A stretch of DNA of 64,000 nt from Earliella scabrosa (GCA_022605405.1 JABYQQ010000005.1:2852001-2916000), one strand, 5' to 3'. Shown: positions 35,047-46,159, counted from the stretch's first letter. A program made the numbers and translations. The notes: a model not told the origin generated them from the letters alone.

Positions 35047-35662
35047 TCAGAGCTGAACGAGCAGACCAAAGATGACCATCGACAACGCCATCCTCACCCG
35101 ATTGTTCTCCATCTCTTCGTTCCTCGGGCCGTCACCCCAAATCCCGCAGAACCAGTCAAAACGATTCATGAGTAGACCATGCTCACCCCGTTCCAGTAGC
35201 CCCACGACCCTCCCCCATTCCGAGAACACCCTGATGAGGCTTCCCTCCACCATCGCGCACAGCCACCTCGCGCCCTTCACAGTCGTCTCCATGTCCGCAT
35301 TCCTCTCCGGATGCAGCACCAGATGGCGGTAGAGGTCGTGCGCTACGTTCGTCAGCATCACCGCAATTGCCATCAACAAAGCGGTCCGCATGATGCCGAG
35401 CGCGAGAGGCAGGTCGAAGACCGCAACGGGGAGGCCAGCCAGGAAGACGATACAGCTCAGGAGCAAGCACTCCGCTGCATTTGGCGACGGGTCGCGGTAC
35501 GAATGCTCGGGGTAGAGCTTGATAAGACCGCCGTCACCCTTGGACCACATGTAGAACCGCCAGTACGACCGCCGGCCGCCGTTCCACCACGGATGGGTCA
35601 CGTTCACTGCTCGGGCGGCGTAGAACGCCTCACGACCTTGCGCGACGGAGAAGTCGCGCTTC
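35047..35662 (-). pseudogene. GT2 glycosyltransferase, C-terminal part cut off by the retrotransposon
   Basis: This is the 3' half of a gene whose 5' half lies at 46186-46892. It begins in the target-duplication bases and reads REAFYAARAVNVTHPWWNGG, RRSYWRFYMWSKGDGG (an Arg/Trp-rich segment where GT2 enzymes have their R/QxxRW-type acceptor motif), then two strong hydrophobic segments (LLLSCIVFLAGLPVAVF and IMRTALLMAIAVMLTNVA). It ends at TGA 35047-35049. It was probably a membrane-bound processive or polyprenyl-type transferase. With no start codon or promoter of its own on this side, it is unlikely to be made except as an antisense fragment of element transcripts. Confidence 0.85.
35651..35662 (+). 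repeat. Target site duplication, 5' copy
   Basis: AAGTCGCGCTTC is repeated at 46186-46197, directly after the poly(A) of the retrotransposon. Two of the twelve bases are A and could be counted with the tail, so the duplication is 10-12 bp. Confidence 0.93.
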
Positions 35663-36200
35663 GGGCGCCTTGATCTCGAACCACCACCATCTCCCGTTTT
35701 CCCACGATCCCGTATGGCCTAGGACCATACGGAAGGAGAACTGTTGATTGTGCTGGTCCTCGAACGAGCATACAAGCCTAATAACATGACCAATACCCCT
35801 AACGGAAGACCCGGCGCCCCCCCTCCTCTTCCCCACTGCTGGCACCTAAGTATGGTACGTAGCGCAAGGTAACGATGTCCGCGGCTACTGGCAGATGGAT
35901 AGTAGTCTAGAAATGATGCGATGTAGTGTCGAAGATGACCCCTACCGCCTAAAGCATAACACACGCCGTGCAGCCTAAAGCTAAGGGCGAAAGTGCCTGC
36001 CCACCGAGTGCTGAAGAAGCGGAAGGCCACGTCAGGGCGCCTACTACCCCGGAACAACCCGAGATCTAATGGAGAGGCGCGAGCGCCGCAGCTCCCTCCT
36101 CTGTACTAGGCCCTATGCATATGCCTCGATAGTTATAAACCATGTCCTATGAATATGTCACCCATATTATGATATGATGTAAGCATAAGGACAGTTATCA
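35663..36200 (+). other. 5' untranslated/promoter region of the retrotransposon
   Basis: The first 538 bases of the element hold no long plus-strand frame. LINEs carry an internal promoter here. No individual motif could be assigned. Confidence 0.5.
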
Positions 36201-36965
36201 ATGGTAATAGCTAAGCGTCGCGTAGACATGGCAACTGCAGTCACCCTCTATGCCTTATGGGTTGGAAGAAACACCCAAGAATGCCCTGAAGGCCACAAAA
36301 CCCTCACCTTCCACTACCACGTTATCATCCCACCCAAATCGCCCCTACAGTGCGGGATGTGGGCGAGAGTCCTTCTGCTATCAAACACCAGATATCGCGC
36401 GAAAATGAGCGTATCTGCCCCACCAACGTACGACGTATATGACCAGGGAGTAGAAGGTTTCCTACAGGAGGTGGAGGAGGAGTATGGAGGAGGGAGAATG
36501 AATCTAGCCCATGATGAAGCTACAGCTTTCAAAATCAGGAACTTGGCGGAGGGCAGTCCAATCCAGTACGCAATCGTCACCGTCCCATGTATCCCAGGAC
36601 GCACCATCTACCCCCCCATCCCTCTACCCCCATGTCCCGTACCCGCTCCTGAAAGGACCACACGGAGTGCTGAGGTGCTGGAAGTATACGTGGTGAATGG
36701 AGGGAAGTGGTACTCACAGCTGGAGGAAAATGCGGTCGTGCTGGAGAGAGAAGAGCTCGCCCGTGACCGTACGAGGCGGTATGCAATGGCCACCATCTGC
36801 GCAGAATCAGAAGACGTTCGCGATCGAGGGACGAGTAGGAAGAGAACGGCGATGGCGGGGAGGAGCCTCAGGAGAGCGATAGAGGGTAGCAAGAGAGGTA
36901 CGGGAGAGAGAGCGGCGAGAAAGACCCCGGGGCCTGAAGAGATGGTGTCAGTATTGAAGTTCTAG
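36201..36965 (+). CDS. Extra ORF (254 codons) near the 5' end of the retrotransposon
   Basis: This open frame lies inside the element upstream of ORF1. Its product has a short N-terminal region, an acidic stretch (GFLQEVEEEYGGG), a Pro-rich stretch (PPIPLPPCPVPAP) and a very basic C-terminus rich in Arg and Lys (RDRGTSRKRTAMAGRSLRRA), compatible with nucleic-acid binding. No family was recognised. It may be a real accessory ORF, the remnant of a captured sequence, or chance; coding use in a second element copy would decide. Confidence 0.4.
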   Translation: MVIAKRRVDMATAVTLYALWVGRNTQECPEGHKTLTFHYHVIIPPKSPLQCGMWARVLLLSNTRYRAKMSVSAPPTYDVYDQGVEGFLQEVEEEYGGGRMNLAHDEATAFKIRNLAEGSPIQYAIVTVPCIPGRTIYPPIPLPPCPVPAPERTTRSAEVLEVYVVNGGKWYSQLEENAVVLEREELARDRTRRYAMATICAESEDVRDRGTSRKRTAMAGRSLRRAIEGSKRGTGERAARKTPGPEEMVSVLKF

Positions 36966-37739
36966 AGCACACATTGTGAATTGTCACAGTATATTGGAAA
37001 GCCAAACAGAGATCGATCGAATGTACATATGGTCTGCAACGAACAACCTCCATAAGGAGTGTAGGTGTTCTATGCTCAATCCCCGATACACCCAGTGATG
37101 CCGAACTAAGTGTATACTAGGCATGAATGCGTAAACATTGGACAAACTAAGACAATAACATGGCATCATAATAATATGGTATACGAGGGCAGCATGGCGG
37201 TCCGACGGAGGAGTGAGTTGCGAAGAACGCGAACGGAAGTGGAAGCGCCCGTAAAGCCCGATTCCCGGAGATCGGAGAAGCAGGACGCCCCAATTACCGG
37301 TTTAGGAATGGGCGCTAGAAGGGAGTGCAGCATAACGTAGCCGATGTAGGGCTACGAACTTCTCGCCGTATAGCGAGAGCCGTCCCCAAGCCGAGAGGTG
37401 GGGCATGCATGGAACGTGCTGGAATCTCATGGCACAGCGAATGGCGAGCCTCAGAAATAGTACGAGAACGCACCTGTTTTTTTCTGAGCGAATGAGAGCA
37501 GACTGGATGTCCACATCAGGAAATGAGTCTATGGGGCGAGAAAGGTAACCCCAAAGCTGTGCTATTGATGGCCAGCACCTGAGCATTAGTCGTAAGAAGC
37601 AGGGCAGGGCGTGCCTCTGAGCTGGCACCATATAATCCTGTCTCGCGCTGCCACCGGCCCTCCACTGCCTCCCCTCTTCCACTCTGCACTACTGGCAACA
37701 GCTCTACTCCCCCATACCCCCTGCTTACCTGCACACGCT
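36966..37739 (+). other. Retrotransposon region between the extra ORF and ORF1
   Basis: No supported gene. Plus-strand frames are short. The part just before 37740 should hold the leader of ORF1. Confidence 0.4.
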
Positions 37740-40453
37740 ATGGCACACCCACCTAAGGACCGCACCTCGACAACGGGCGACCCGGCGGTGAAGGAGGAGA
37801 ACCGCGGCGGCGTAGCCGGACTGGCACCACCCCTCGAGGCGACGAAGGAACTGAGGACGGTGGAGGGCGAGATTAGCGGCGTCCAGCACGATCAGTGAGT
37901 TGTCATACACGTACCTACTATGCACACATAGAAGAGCTGTTGGCACAGAACCCGGACGACGCGACAAGATGAGGTCCCCCTCGCGGATGGGGTCGCAGCT
38001 GAAACCTCACGCGTCGACCCCGAGCACGATGACGGGGCGTCTAGGAGCCTACAAGGCCATGGTCAGTCAGCGCCGATGGACCTGGACGAGTACAGCCCGC
38101 TCGAGGACTCACCGTCCCCGGCCGAGAGAATCCGTCGTGCCCCAGCCATGGAAGGCAAGCGCGATCGAGTGGACAGAAGGCCGGAAGGCGGCAAGGAGGT
38201 GGCGAGGGAGATGAGGATGGAGGATGCGTCTGAAGTGGTGAGTAACTCATTGCTCAGACAAGACATACGTACGAGGTAGCCCAATAGGTTGGAGCGAACC
38301 TTGAAACCGAGCCCGTCACGCCGAAGAGGCCCCAGAAGAGGAGGCGCAAGGCCTCGGTCGCCGAAGAGTCAGACCTGCCGATAGTAGGAGAAGACGAGGA
38401 TACCAACGGTGGTCCCTCAGAACGCGGACCAACGAAAATCGGTAGTGCGCGAGTAATCAGTGGGGTTAGTGCACGCGTCTCATACGCTTCCATATATGGT
38501 ACTCACAGTGACACGTCACAGACGAGAGTGGTAACCCGCGCGATGACGCGCAACAGGGTGTCGAGCGGGACCCAGACGACGCAAAGGTCCCTGGCGGCCT
38601 TCTTCAACAAGTCCACGCAGAAGGTCAAGGTGACACCGAAGACCACGGAGGTGCTGGAGCATGGCGCGCAGCAGAACGACCTCGGAGGGCGTGACACCTC
38701 GAATGCTGTACCGACGCCGTCGCAACAGGCGACTGGGTCTGGAGCAAACCCTAAGGCCACTCCGCAGACTGCGCTATTCACGTTCACGCCCAGGCCGATG
38801 CAGCAGGAGACGACGGGGCTGAAGCTCGACTTGAGGAGACTTGACGCGAACTGGGGGAACCAACAAGACGGGTCCCAAACGGGACAGAAGACGAGGCCTG
38901 TGGACGGGGCGCCCTTGCACGGCCCGATGGAACCCGTGCCCACACCCGCTCCCACTCCCACTCCCACCCCCACCACCCATGTGCACCATAACGCTGGCAA
39001 CGCCGGGCTTGGCATGTACGATAACGGCGGTGGCGCGGCACAGACGCCGATGATGGGGCACCCGCAGTCCTTCGGCAACTCGAGGTCCCTCCTCCCCGCT
39101 AGAGGGACGCCGAATCCCGTACGGCTCTACCTGAAAGGAACGGCGGCGAAGGAAGACGCTGACATCGGAGACGCGACCCTACAGTTTGCGGGCTCGCAGA
39201 ATCACAACGGAGCCTCGACGCGCCCTATCGTCCCGACCATGGTCCAGGGATATGGCGAGGCGGCAGCCGCCTACAACATGCAGCCTCAAAGAGAGCGCCA
39301 CAAAGGACCTGGAACGCTGGCCCTCCTCTACCCCTCGACTGCGGCGAAGGAGGTCTCGCGCGACGAGTATATCGCGGGACTGACGAAGTGCCCCGAACAA
39401 GGATGGCCCCTCCGCGTCAAGGATCACCCTTGCGGATTCGCGAGGGGCGTCCCGCAGGAGGTCGCGCAGCAGATTCACATGATGCCCGACGACAGCTCGG
39501 CCCTAATCCTTATCTGGGGTTGGCCGAGAGTTGGTGCCCCCCTCCCCGAGATCATGGCCAGCAGACTGAGGATCGCCATCACGAAGTTCCTCGGCGGCGA
39601 GTCTAGCTTCGCGATCAACCCCCCGAACGTGCGGTGGTACGAGAACGTCAAGCTGAACGCACTCAATGCGCCAGCGGCCTACATAGTCGCCGGTCTATCG
39701 CCGCAAGCAAAGTCCGCGCTGATCAGGCAACAGGTGGTGTCGTCACGGGAGATCACTTTCTTCGTGCACCCGAACAAGATGGATGCCCCGATTTTCGTCG
39801 CACGGTTCCATCGTTTCCCGAACCCGGACGTGGCGAGACGCGCGATCTTTGAGTTCTTCAGGTCGGAGTGGATGTATCAGATCACGATCCCGCACCTTCT
39901 CAAGGCCCAAGCTGGCCAGAACGCCAGCGCACCCGCTGCTATCTTCGAACAATGGACCAAGACGGTGCGCCCAATCCCTGCGAAAATCCCTACGGACGCG
40001 GTGACGTGGGCGGTGAACGTTTACTGCGAGCCGCCGACGCGACACCCGGTGGCCTGGCTAGCCTGGGCGGAGGACGTCAGGCGCATGCAAATTCCCATCC
40101 CGGAGTGCGACCCGTATGTGGCGGCTTTTGTCGGTCACATCCGCTGCTCTGGATGCCACAGCGCGGACCACTACGACAGCGAGTGCTTGTACGCGCTCGT
40201 CGAGGGATGGAAAGGCGACATCATCGGTAGCGTGGCGAACGCGGGCGGCATCAGCCTTCCTCCACCACCAACGTCTGGAGGGGGAAACAGGGGCCCGGAG
40301 CAGAGGACGGTAGCGAAGCGTGGCGGAAGGAACGGGAGCGGTCGCGCCACCAATGTGGGTGATACCAGCGGTGTCAACCAGTTCTCCAGGGGCGACATCG
40401 AGCAAGCGCCGACTGGGAAGAGGGGAGGATTTGGCTTATACCCGAGCATGTGA
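37740..40453 (+). CDS. Retrotransposon ORF1, nucleocapsid-like protein, apparently spliced
   Basis: ORF1 proteins of LINEs bind element RNA. The long third exon (38288-40453) encodes a basic N-terminal part, a Pro/Thr repeat (PTPAPTPTPTPT), a conserved middle domain and a knuckle CSGCHSADHYDSEC near the C-terminus. Upstream, ATG 37740 opens an exon to 37894; a 54-nt GTGAGT...CACAG segment (37895-37948) and a 50-nt GTGAGT...AATAG segment (38238-38287) can be removed to give one 869-residue frame. Without removal, TGA and TAG stops interrupt, and the first ATG in the main frame is near 38552 (MTRNRV), which would give about 634 residues. Both readings are possible; precise frame restoration by two canonical introns favours splicing. 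Function is inferred from position and the knuckle. Confidence 0.75.
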
Positions 40454-40874
40454 GCGTGATGGACTTTGGAATGTGCGCGCGTAGGCCCTCGGACTCCATC
40501 CTGTGAACGCGAGATCTTGACGTACGGAGGTAGTTGACGCGTGAATGATCACTGTTACTTCTTGGCATGATGCAGTGTCCTCTCTTTAGCCAATCTCAAG
40601 ACGGCTGAAAGGAATATTGCGATGAACGACGTGAGCGCTGCGCGCTCCACCTCCCATCACATGTGCAGTAGGAGCAAAGCTAACCCCGATCAATAGCTGG
40701 AACATAGGTGGGGAGTAATATACTGGCGAGAGCACAGGAATCCCCACCTTAGGCCTATCAGTGTGTGGGTCTATTCAGACAGGTGGCCACACGCGGTCGA
40801 AGCGGGCATCAAAAGCCATGCTAGACATCTGATCCACCGCCCGCTAGCGGGCTGTAGCTAGATATGCGCACGGA
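40454..40874 (+). other. ORF1-ORF2 spacer of the retrotransposon
   Basis: This 421-bp gap contains stops in all plus frames. ORF2 is therefore probably translated by reinitiation or from a separate RNA rather than by frameshift fusion. Confidence 0.5.
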
Positions 40875-43800
40875 ATGGTTGTACCGTGTGCAGAACATGC
40901 AACTGCCAATCACACAGAGAATAATATACATTACAACGGACAATCTCGCCCAGTTAATGGCCAAATGCGGGTCGCTGGAGCTGGAGCGGAAGCCTCGGCC
41001 ACCACGACGAGCTCGAGCAATGACAGCTCCGCGGCTTACGGACGTGGTCTCCCCATCCCTGGTGGAAGGGGTGAGTCCCAAACGGCAGAGCAGGCTCTGA
41101 ATAATGTCAGGAATGAAAACGGTGTACGAACAAATGAGAATAGGCATGCAGAGAAGAGAAAGGAGGTGAGGACGAGAGCGACGATTAAAATCGGCTCCCT
41201 AAACATGAGAGGAAGTGGGGATGTCGCGGGAAGTGGTAGTAAATGGCTCTACATGAACCAAGTAGTCAGAGACGGGAAAATTGCTGTACTTGCAGTACAG
41301 GAAACGCACATCACTGAACGGAAGGCTACGGAGCTAAACTCCCTCTTCCAAGCGTCGCTAAAAGTGATAGTATCTCCAGACCCAACGAACCCGACTGGTG
41401 CGAGAGGTGTGGCACTAGTCCTGAATAAGAGATTGATACAGGCTGATGAAGTGAAGGTTGAAGTGATGATACCGGGGAGGGCAATATATGCAATCGTCCC
41501 GTGGTCGAGGGGGACGAAATTCACGCTACTTGCAATATACGCGCCCAACGAGAGAGGAGAGAACGCACAGTTCTGGAAGACCCTAGAGGAGAAGTTAGGA
41601 ACAAGAGTGGTAGATGTAATGACAGGCGACTTCAATGTTGTGGAGAGCGCAATTGACAGACTGCCGATGAGGGAGGACGACACAAGCGCGGTTGAAGCGC
41701 TGAAAGACCTATGTGCGTGTAAGCACCTGAAGGATGAGTGGAGGGCGAGAAACGAGCAAGAGAGAATGTATACGTACAGGCAGTCCGCAACAGGCAGTAT
41801 GTCGCGTATTGACAGAATATACCTAAATGACAGAATAAGAGGTGGTGCGACTGAATGGGAAACGAAGCCGCCAGGTTTCCTCACAGACCATAGCCTAACT
41901 ACAAGCACGATTGTGAACAGGCATATGCCTTTCGTCGGGCGGGGAAGATGGAGAATGCACAACATGCTACTAGACGACAAGGAGTTCATGGAGGAAGTGA
42001 AGGAGAGAGGAATTAAACTCCAAGCCACGATGAGTGGTGTGATACAGAGAGACGAAGTGGTGAATGTCCAAACCCTGTTTGCGCACTTCAAGGATGAAAT
42101 AAAGGCGTTGGCGAAGGACAGAGCTAAGAAGCGAGTCCCTAAGATGGATAAGAGGCTGGCGAGGCTAAGAGAGGACCTAGCGAAAATGTTAACACAACTG
42201 CAGGCTAACCAACAAACCGACGAAGCCCAACAAGAGAGAACTAAAGAGAGAGTTGGGGTTCTGCAGGAGAAAATTGAAGAATTAGAAATGAAGAGATTCG
42301 GTAGGAAGAGAGAGGCGGTGGCTGCGAGGGACTGGATAGAGGGTGAAACGATGAGCAAGTACTGGATGAGAACGAATAGAGTGACAGGAATTGACGAGAC
42401 GATGTACGAGCTTCTGAAACCGGGTACTGACCCTAAATGCTATGAGAAGAGGTCAAAAGCAATGGCAAATATAGCCAAGGAGCACTATGACAAGGTACAG
42501 GAGGACGAGGAGTTACCAGACGAGGAGCAGCACATGGAAGCTATCAAGGAGGCGATTGAGCCACTCGATGCAAAATTGAGCACCAGAGAAAAGGGTGAGA
42601 TGGCGAGGCACGTACAATATGATGAAGTGCATCAGGCAATCATGAGCGCGGCCACTGGCAAGGCCCCGGGCATGGATGGCATCCCTGCGGAAATGTGGAA
42701 GGAGTTGGCGAAGAGGTGTATTGCCGACAACAAAAAAGGAAAGCCGGCGTTCGATATTGTCGCTGTAATGAGGGATGTTTTTAATGACATTGCAAGATAC
42801 GGAATAACGAAGGGAACAAACTTTGCACTAGGATGGATATGCCCCATATACAAACTGAAAGGGGACAAGAGAGAGATTATAAACTACAGGCCTATCACCA
42901 TACTGAACGCGGACTATAAGGTACTCACAAAGGTACTAGCCAACAGATTGGCGGAAGTAGCGACGAAACTCATACACCCAGACCAAGCAGGCTTTGTGCC
43001 TGGGAGAAGAATACACCACCAAACGCAATTAGCAAAGATGATGATTGACTACTGCGAGGCGGAAGAAATAAATGGTGTCATTGTTGCGTTAGACCAGGAG
43101 AAGGCCTATGACAAGATAAACCATAGATACCTGTGGGAAGTACTAAGGAAGCTAAACTTCCCGTCGAATTTCATAAAGCTGATACAAAGGCTCTATGAAG
43201 ACGCGTATAGTGTAGTAATTGTGAATGGAGTAATTAGCGAGGTTTTCAGGATAATTAGAGGGGTTAGGCAAGGAGACCCGATGTCGTGCTTGCTTTTTGA
43301 CCTAGGGATAGAACCGCTAGCATGCGCCCTAAGGAAGTCGCCGCTTAGAGGTATTGAAGTGCCGGGGGTCGCTGAAAGAGTGCTAGCAGCACTCTATGCG
43401 GATGACTCATCAGTGTTCATGCACGAAACGGATAAATACGAAACCCTGGATGAGGTACTCACGAAGTGGTGCAGAGGATCGAGGGCAATGTTCAATAGGC
43501 CAAAGACGGAACTAATCCCGATGGGAGAGAAGAAATATAGAGAGATGGTGTATAAAGAGAGACGACTTACTGAGGGTGGCCCAAGATTACCTGAGGGTAT
43601 AAAGATAGCTGAAGACGGAAAAGCGACGAGGCTGCTGGGAGCATGGATAGGGAACGAGATAGATAACTCAGTCCCATGGAACAAGCTTGTGACCATAATC
43701 CAGACGAACCTGGCGAGATGGGCAAAGCGGAACCCAACACTGACAGGAAGGAAGCTAATTGTTGGACTGGAGGTTGGAAGTCGAACGCAATACCTAACAA

Positions 43801-46034
43801 GGGTGCAGTCAATGCCGAAGTCAGTGGAGAAGAACATAGTAAACATAATTAGAAAGTTTATGTGGAATGGTGACGAGCACCCACGCATTGGTCTTGACAC
43901 GCTCTATAGGCCAATTGAAGAAGGAGGACTTGGGCTACTGAATGTTGTGGCGAGAAACGAAGCGATTGACTTGATGTGGCTGAAAGAGTACCTGCAGTTC
44001 GATGAAATGAGGCCGAAGTGGGCATATGTTGCGGATAGGATATTTGCGAAGGCACTACCATGTAGATCGAAATCGATTGACGAGACAGCACAACTTAACG
44101 TGTTTATACAGACGTGGAACGTGTCGACACACCCTGCAGCTGGACTTCCGCTGAGCCTGAAGAGAATGTATACCACTGCACTAAAGTACGGGGTGAGAGT
44201 AGAGGTTGCGAACCCAAAGGAGATCCTTAAGAGGAGGATGCCGAGCTGGTATCACATAGGACAACAGCCCGGAAGATATGTTGCAAACCATGCCGCAGCA
44301 AAATGCCTAAGGGAAAGACATGATGTTAATACTATTGCCGACTGTATAACTTTATACAGAAGGATCGAGAGGGGAGGCAGACAAGCAGTGATGCATAGGA
44401 GATCCGCAAACTGTGACTGCTATGACTGTGAGAGGGATAGGAGTAATAGGGGATGTGAGAACCCGAACAGATGTGCGGAAGCGGCAAAGAGAATAATAGA
44501 AAAACTATACCCGATCTGGCAGCCGGAGCAGGAGGGAAGGTGCGACGGCCTGAGCCATGACACGGAAGAGAAAATTAGAAATGTGGAAGCAAGAAGAGCA
44601 GGAGATCACATAACCTTTGACCCGTCAGTAGCCGGCGGATCGGCCGTGTCGGAAATATTCAGAATCTTCGTCCCTAGAGAGGAGGAAATGAGGAAGACCC
44701 CCGCGAGGAGGAGACCTGCCCCTTTTGAGGTCGAAGTCGAGGAGAAAACGGTATACACGGACGGGTCTGCAATAAATGTAGAAGGGAGTGGTCAATGTGC
44801 TGGGAGTGGTGTCTGGAGCGGGAATGATGAGGTGCTTACTATGAGTGTCAGAGTACCCAGTAGGTGGCCACAAACAAACCAAGTGGCCGAATTGTATGCG
44901 ATTGCACTGGTAGCAGCGAGAGCCCCACCATTCGCTCCTCTCCATATACTATCAGACTCAAAGTACGTAGTAGAAGGAATTACGAGGTGGGTGTATAAGT
45001 GGGAAGCCCAGGGCTGGATAGGGGTCGCGAATAAAGACCTTTTCAAAGATGCGCTAGCGTGGCTGAGAGCGAGAAGTGCAAGAACGACTTTGAAATGGGT
45101 CAAGGGACATGCGGGGACCGCCGGAAATGAAGCGGCAGACGCACTGGCCAGAGAAGGAGCGGAAAAGCCGGCCACGGTGAGCCCACTACCGCCAGCACCC
45201 CAACAGTTCCTGCTAAGAGGGGCTAAACTGACGTGCATGACGCAGAAGTTGGCGTATAAAGGGATAGGAGAGTGGAGTGTGTATGAAGGGAGGGAAACAT
45301 CGAGGAGAATAACCGAACAGGTTGTAGCGATGATCTTGCACCAGACAAAAATTAGCGTCCCCGTAGGACGCCTGTGGAGATCCCTGAAGTCGAAGGACGT
45401 GCCGAGGAAAATGAGAGATTTCCTATGGAAAGCTTTACATGGTGCGCAAAAAGTAGGAGCTTTCTGGAGGCATATCAGCGGGTACGAAATAAGAGCCCAA
45501 TGTATAGTGTGTGGTGCGGAAGAGAGTATGGAGCACATACTAGTCGAGTGTGAGGCGGATGCGTCGAAGGAGATCAGAAGACTCCTAATGAACATAATCC
45601 GTAAGAGAACTAAGCAGGATATACAATTAACATTCGGTTTAATGGTTGGAGTCACGGCGATGTCGCTGAGTGAAGTCATGAAGAAGAATACGGCTTACCT
45701 AGACCGATTTATGAGGATATGTGTTATGGAATCAACGTACCTTATCTGGAAGATAAGATGCGAACGTGTGATTGAAAGGGGTGATGATAGCGAGTCATGG
45801 CATAGCCCGCATGAGGCAAGGAGCAGATGGTACGCGGCGATAAACAGGAGGCTCACAATGGACAAAGCAATGACAAGCAGGAAGCTTGGTATGAAAGCCA
45901 CGAAGAAGCATATTGTCCTAGAAACGTGGAGAGGTGTGTTATCGGGAGGAGCAAACGATGTGGATGACTGGCTAGGTATGCCAGGGGTTTTAGTGGGTAC
46001 ACTTGATCGCATCTACCCGTCCAGTTATGGATAG
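40875..46034 (+). CDS. Retrotransposon ORF2: endonuclease, reverse transcriptase, RNase H
   Basis: This 1719-residue polyprotein-like enzyme performs target-primed reverse transcription. The apurinic-type endonuclease starts near residue 104 (KIGSLNMRGSG, VQETHI, GDFNVVESAIDR, SRIDRIY, TDHS). The reverse transcriptase has KLKGDKREIINYRPITIL, HPDQAGFVPGR, VALDQEKAYDKINH, GVRQGDPMSC and the catalytic YADD at about 841. RNase H follows with YTDGSA (about 1293), AELYAIALVAA, SDSKYVV and WVKGHAGTAGNEAADALA. A C-terminal CIVCGAEESMEHILVEC (about 1543) matches the zinc-binding segment of plant and fungal LINEs. All catalytic residues I can check are present and there is no stop, so the element may be active. 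Arg is coded very largely by AGA/AGG and the strand is A/G-rich, unlike neighbouring host genes. Confidence 0.96.
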   Translation: MVVPCAEHATANHTENNIHYNGQSRPVNGQMRVAGAGAEASATTTSSSNDSSAAYGRGLPIPGGRGESQTAEQALNNVRNENGVRTNENRHAEKRKEVRTRATIKIGSLNMRGSGDVAGSGSKWLYMNQVVRDGKIAVLAVQETHITERKATELNSLFQASLKVIVSPDPTNPTGARGVALVLNKRLIQADEVKVEVMIPGRAIYAIVPWSRGTKFTLLAIYAPNERGENAQFWKTLEEKLGTRVVDVMTGDFNVVESAIDRLPMREDDTSAVEALKDLCACKHLKDEWRARNEQERMYTYRQSATGSMSRIDRIYLNDRIRGGATEWETKPPGFLTDHSLTTSTIVNRHMPFVGRGRWRMHNMLLDDKEFMEEVKERGIKLQATMSGVIQRDEVVNVQTLFAHFKDEIKALAKDRAKKRVPKMDKRLARLREDLAKMLTQLQANQQTDEAQQERTKERVGVLQEKIEELEMKRFGRKREAVAARDWIEGETMSKYWMRTNRVTGIDETMYELLKPGTDPKCYEKRSKAMANIAKEHYDKVQEDEELPDEEQHMEAIKEAIEPLDAKLSTREKGEMARHVQYDEVHQAIMSAATGKAPGMDGIPAEMWKELAKRCIADNKKGKPAFDIVAVMRDVFNDIARYGITKGTNFALGWICPIYKLKGDKREIINYRPITILNADYKVLTKVLANRLAEVATKLIHPDQAGFVPGRRIHHQTQLAKMMIDYCEAEEINGVIVALDQEKAYDKINHRYLWEVLRKLNFPSNFIKLIQRLYEDAYSVVIVNGVISEVFRIIRGVRQGDPMSCLLFDLGIEPLACALRKSPLRGIEVPGVAERVLAALYADDSSVFMHETDKYETLDEVLTKWCRGSRAMFNRPKTELIPMGEKKYREMVYKERRLTEGGPRLPEGIKIAEDGKATRLLGAWIGNEIDNSVPWNKLVTIIQTNLARWAKRNPTLTGRKLIVGLEVGSRTQYLTRVQSMPKSVEKNIVNIIRKFMWNGDEHPRIGLDTLYRPIEEGGLGLLNVVARNEAIDLMWLKEYLQFDEMRPKWAYVADRIFAKALPCRSKSIDETAQLNVFIQTWNVSTHPAAGLPLSLKRMYTTALKYGVRVEVANPKEILKRRMPSWYHIGQQPGRYVANHAAAKCLRERHDVNTIADCITLYRRIERGGRQAVMHRRSANCDCYDCERDRSNRGCENPNRCAEAAKRIIEKLYPIWQPEQEGRCDGLSHDTEEKIRNVEARRAGDHITFDPSVAGGSAVSEIFRIFVPREEEMRKTPARRRPAPFEVEVEEKTVYTDGSAINVEGSGQCAGSGVWSGNDEVLTMSVRVPSRWPQTNQVAELYAIALVAARAPPFAPLHILSDSKYVVEGITRWVYKWEAQGWIGVANKDLFKDALAWLRARSARTTLKWVKGHAGTAGNEAADALAREGAEKPATVSPLPPAPQQFLLRGAKLTCMTQKLAYKGIGEWSVYEGRETSRRITEQVVAMILHQTKISVPVGRLWRSLKSKDVPRKMRDFLWKALHGAQKVGAFWRHISGYEIRAQCIVCGAEESMEHILVECEADASKEIRRLLMNIIRKRTKQDIQLTFGLMVGVTAMSLSEVMKKNTAYLDRFMRICVMESTYLIWKIRCERVIERGDDSESWHSPHEARSRWYAAINRRLTMDKAMTSRKLGMKATKKHIVLETWRGVLSGGANDVDDWLGMPGVLVGTLDRIYPSSYG

Positions 46035-46159
46035 CGACTAGGAGCCCCACACTACAGTAACGTGTGCACAATGCATTTCCCCTGGGGTGCGAGTGGGTAT
46101 TGCCCACACACCTAGCGTAGGTCGGAGCAGGATGAGTACAACCGGGCCCGACTAGCACC
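46035..46159 (+). other. 3' untranslated region of the retrotransposon
   Basis: The 125 bases between the ORF2 stop and the A tract should contain the signal recognised by the reverse transcriptase. No hairpin was assigned by eye. Confidence 0.6.

Noticed and set aside
38936..38985. CCCACT-type tandem repeat as a possible satellite or CRISPR-like array
   Set aside because: It is a short Pro/Thr-coding repeat inside ORF1; there are no spaced direct repeats anywhere in the window that would suggest a CRISPR array, which is also not expected in a fungus.
41249..42358. Long minus-strand frame (369 codons) opposite ORF2, and similar frames at 44792-45679
   Set aside because: Ser/Leu-rich shadow of the A/G-rich ORF2 strand with no family features.
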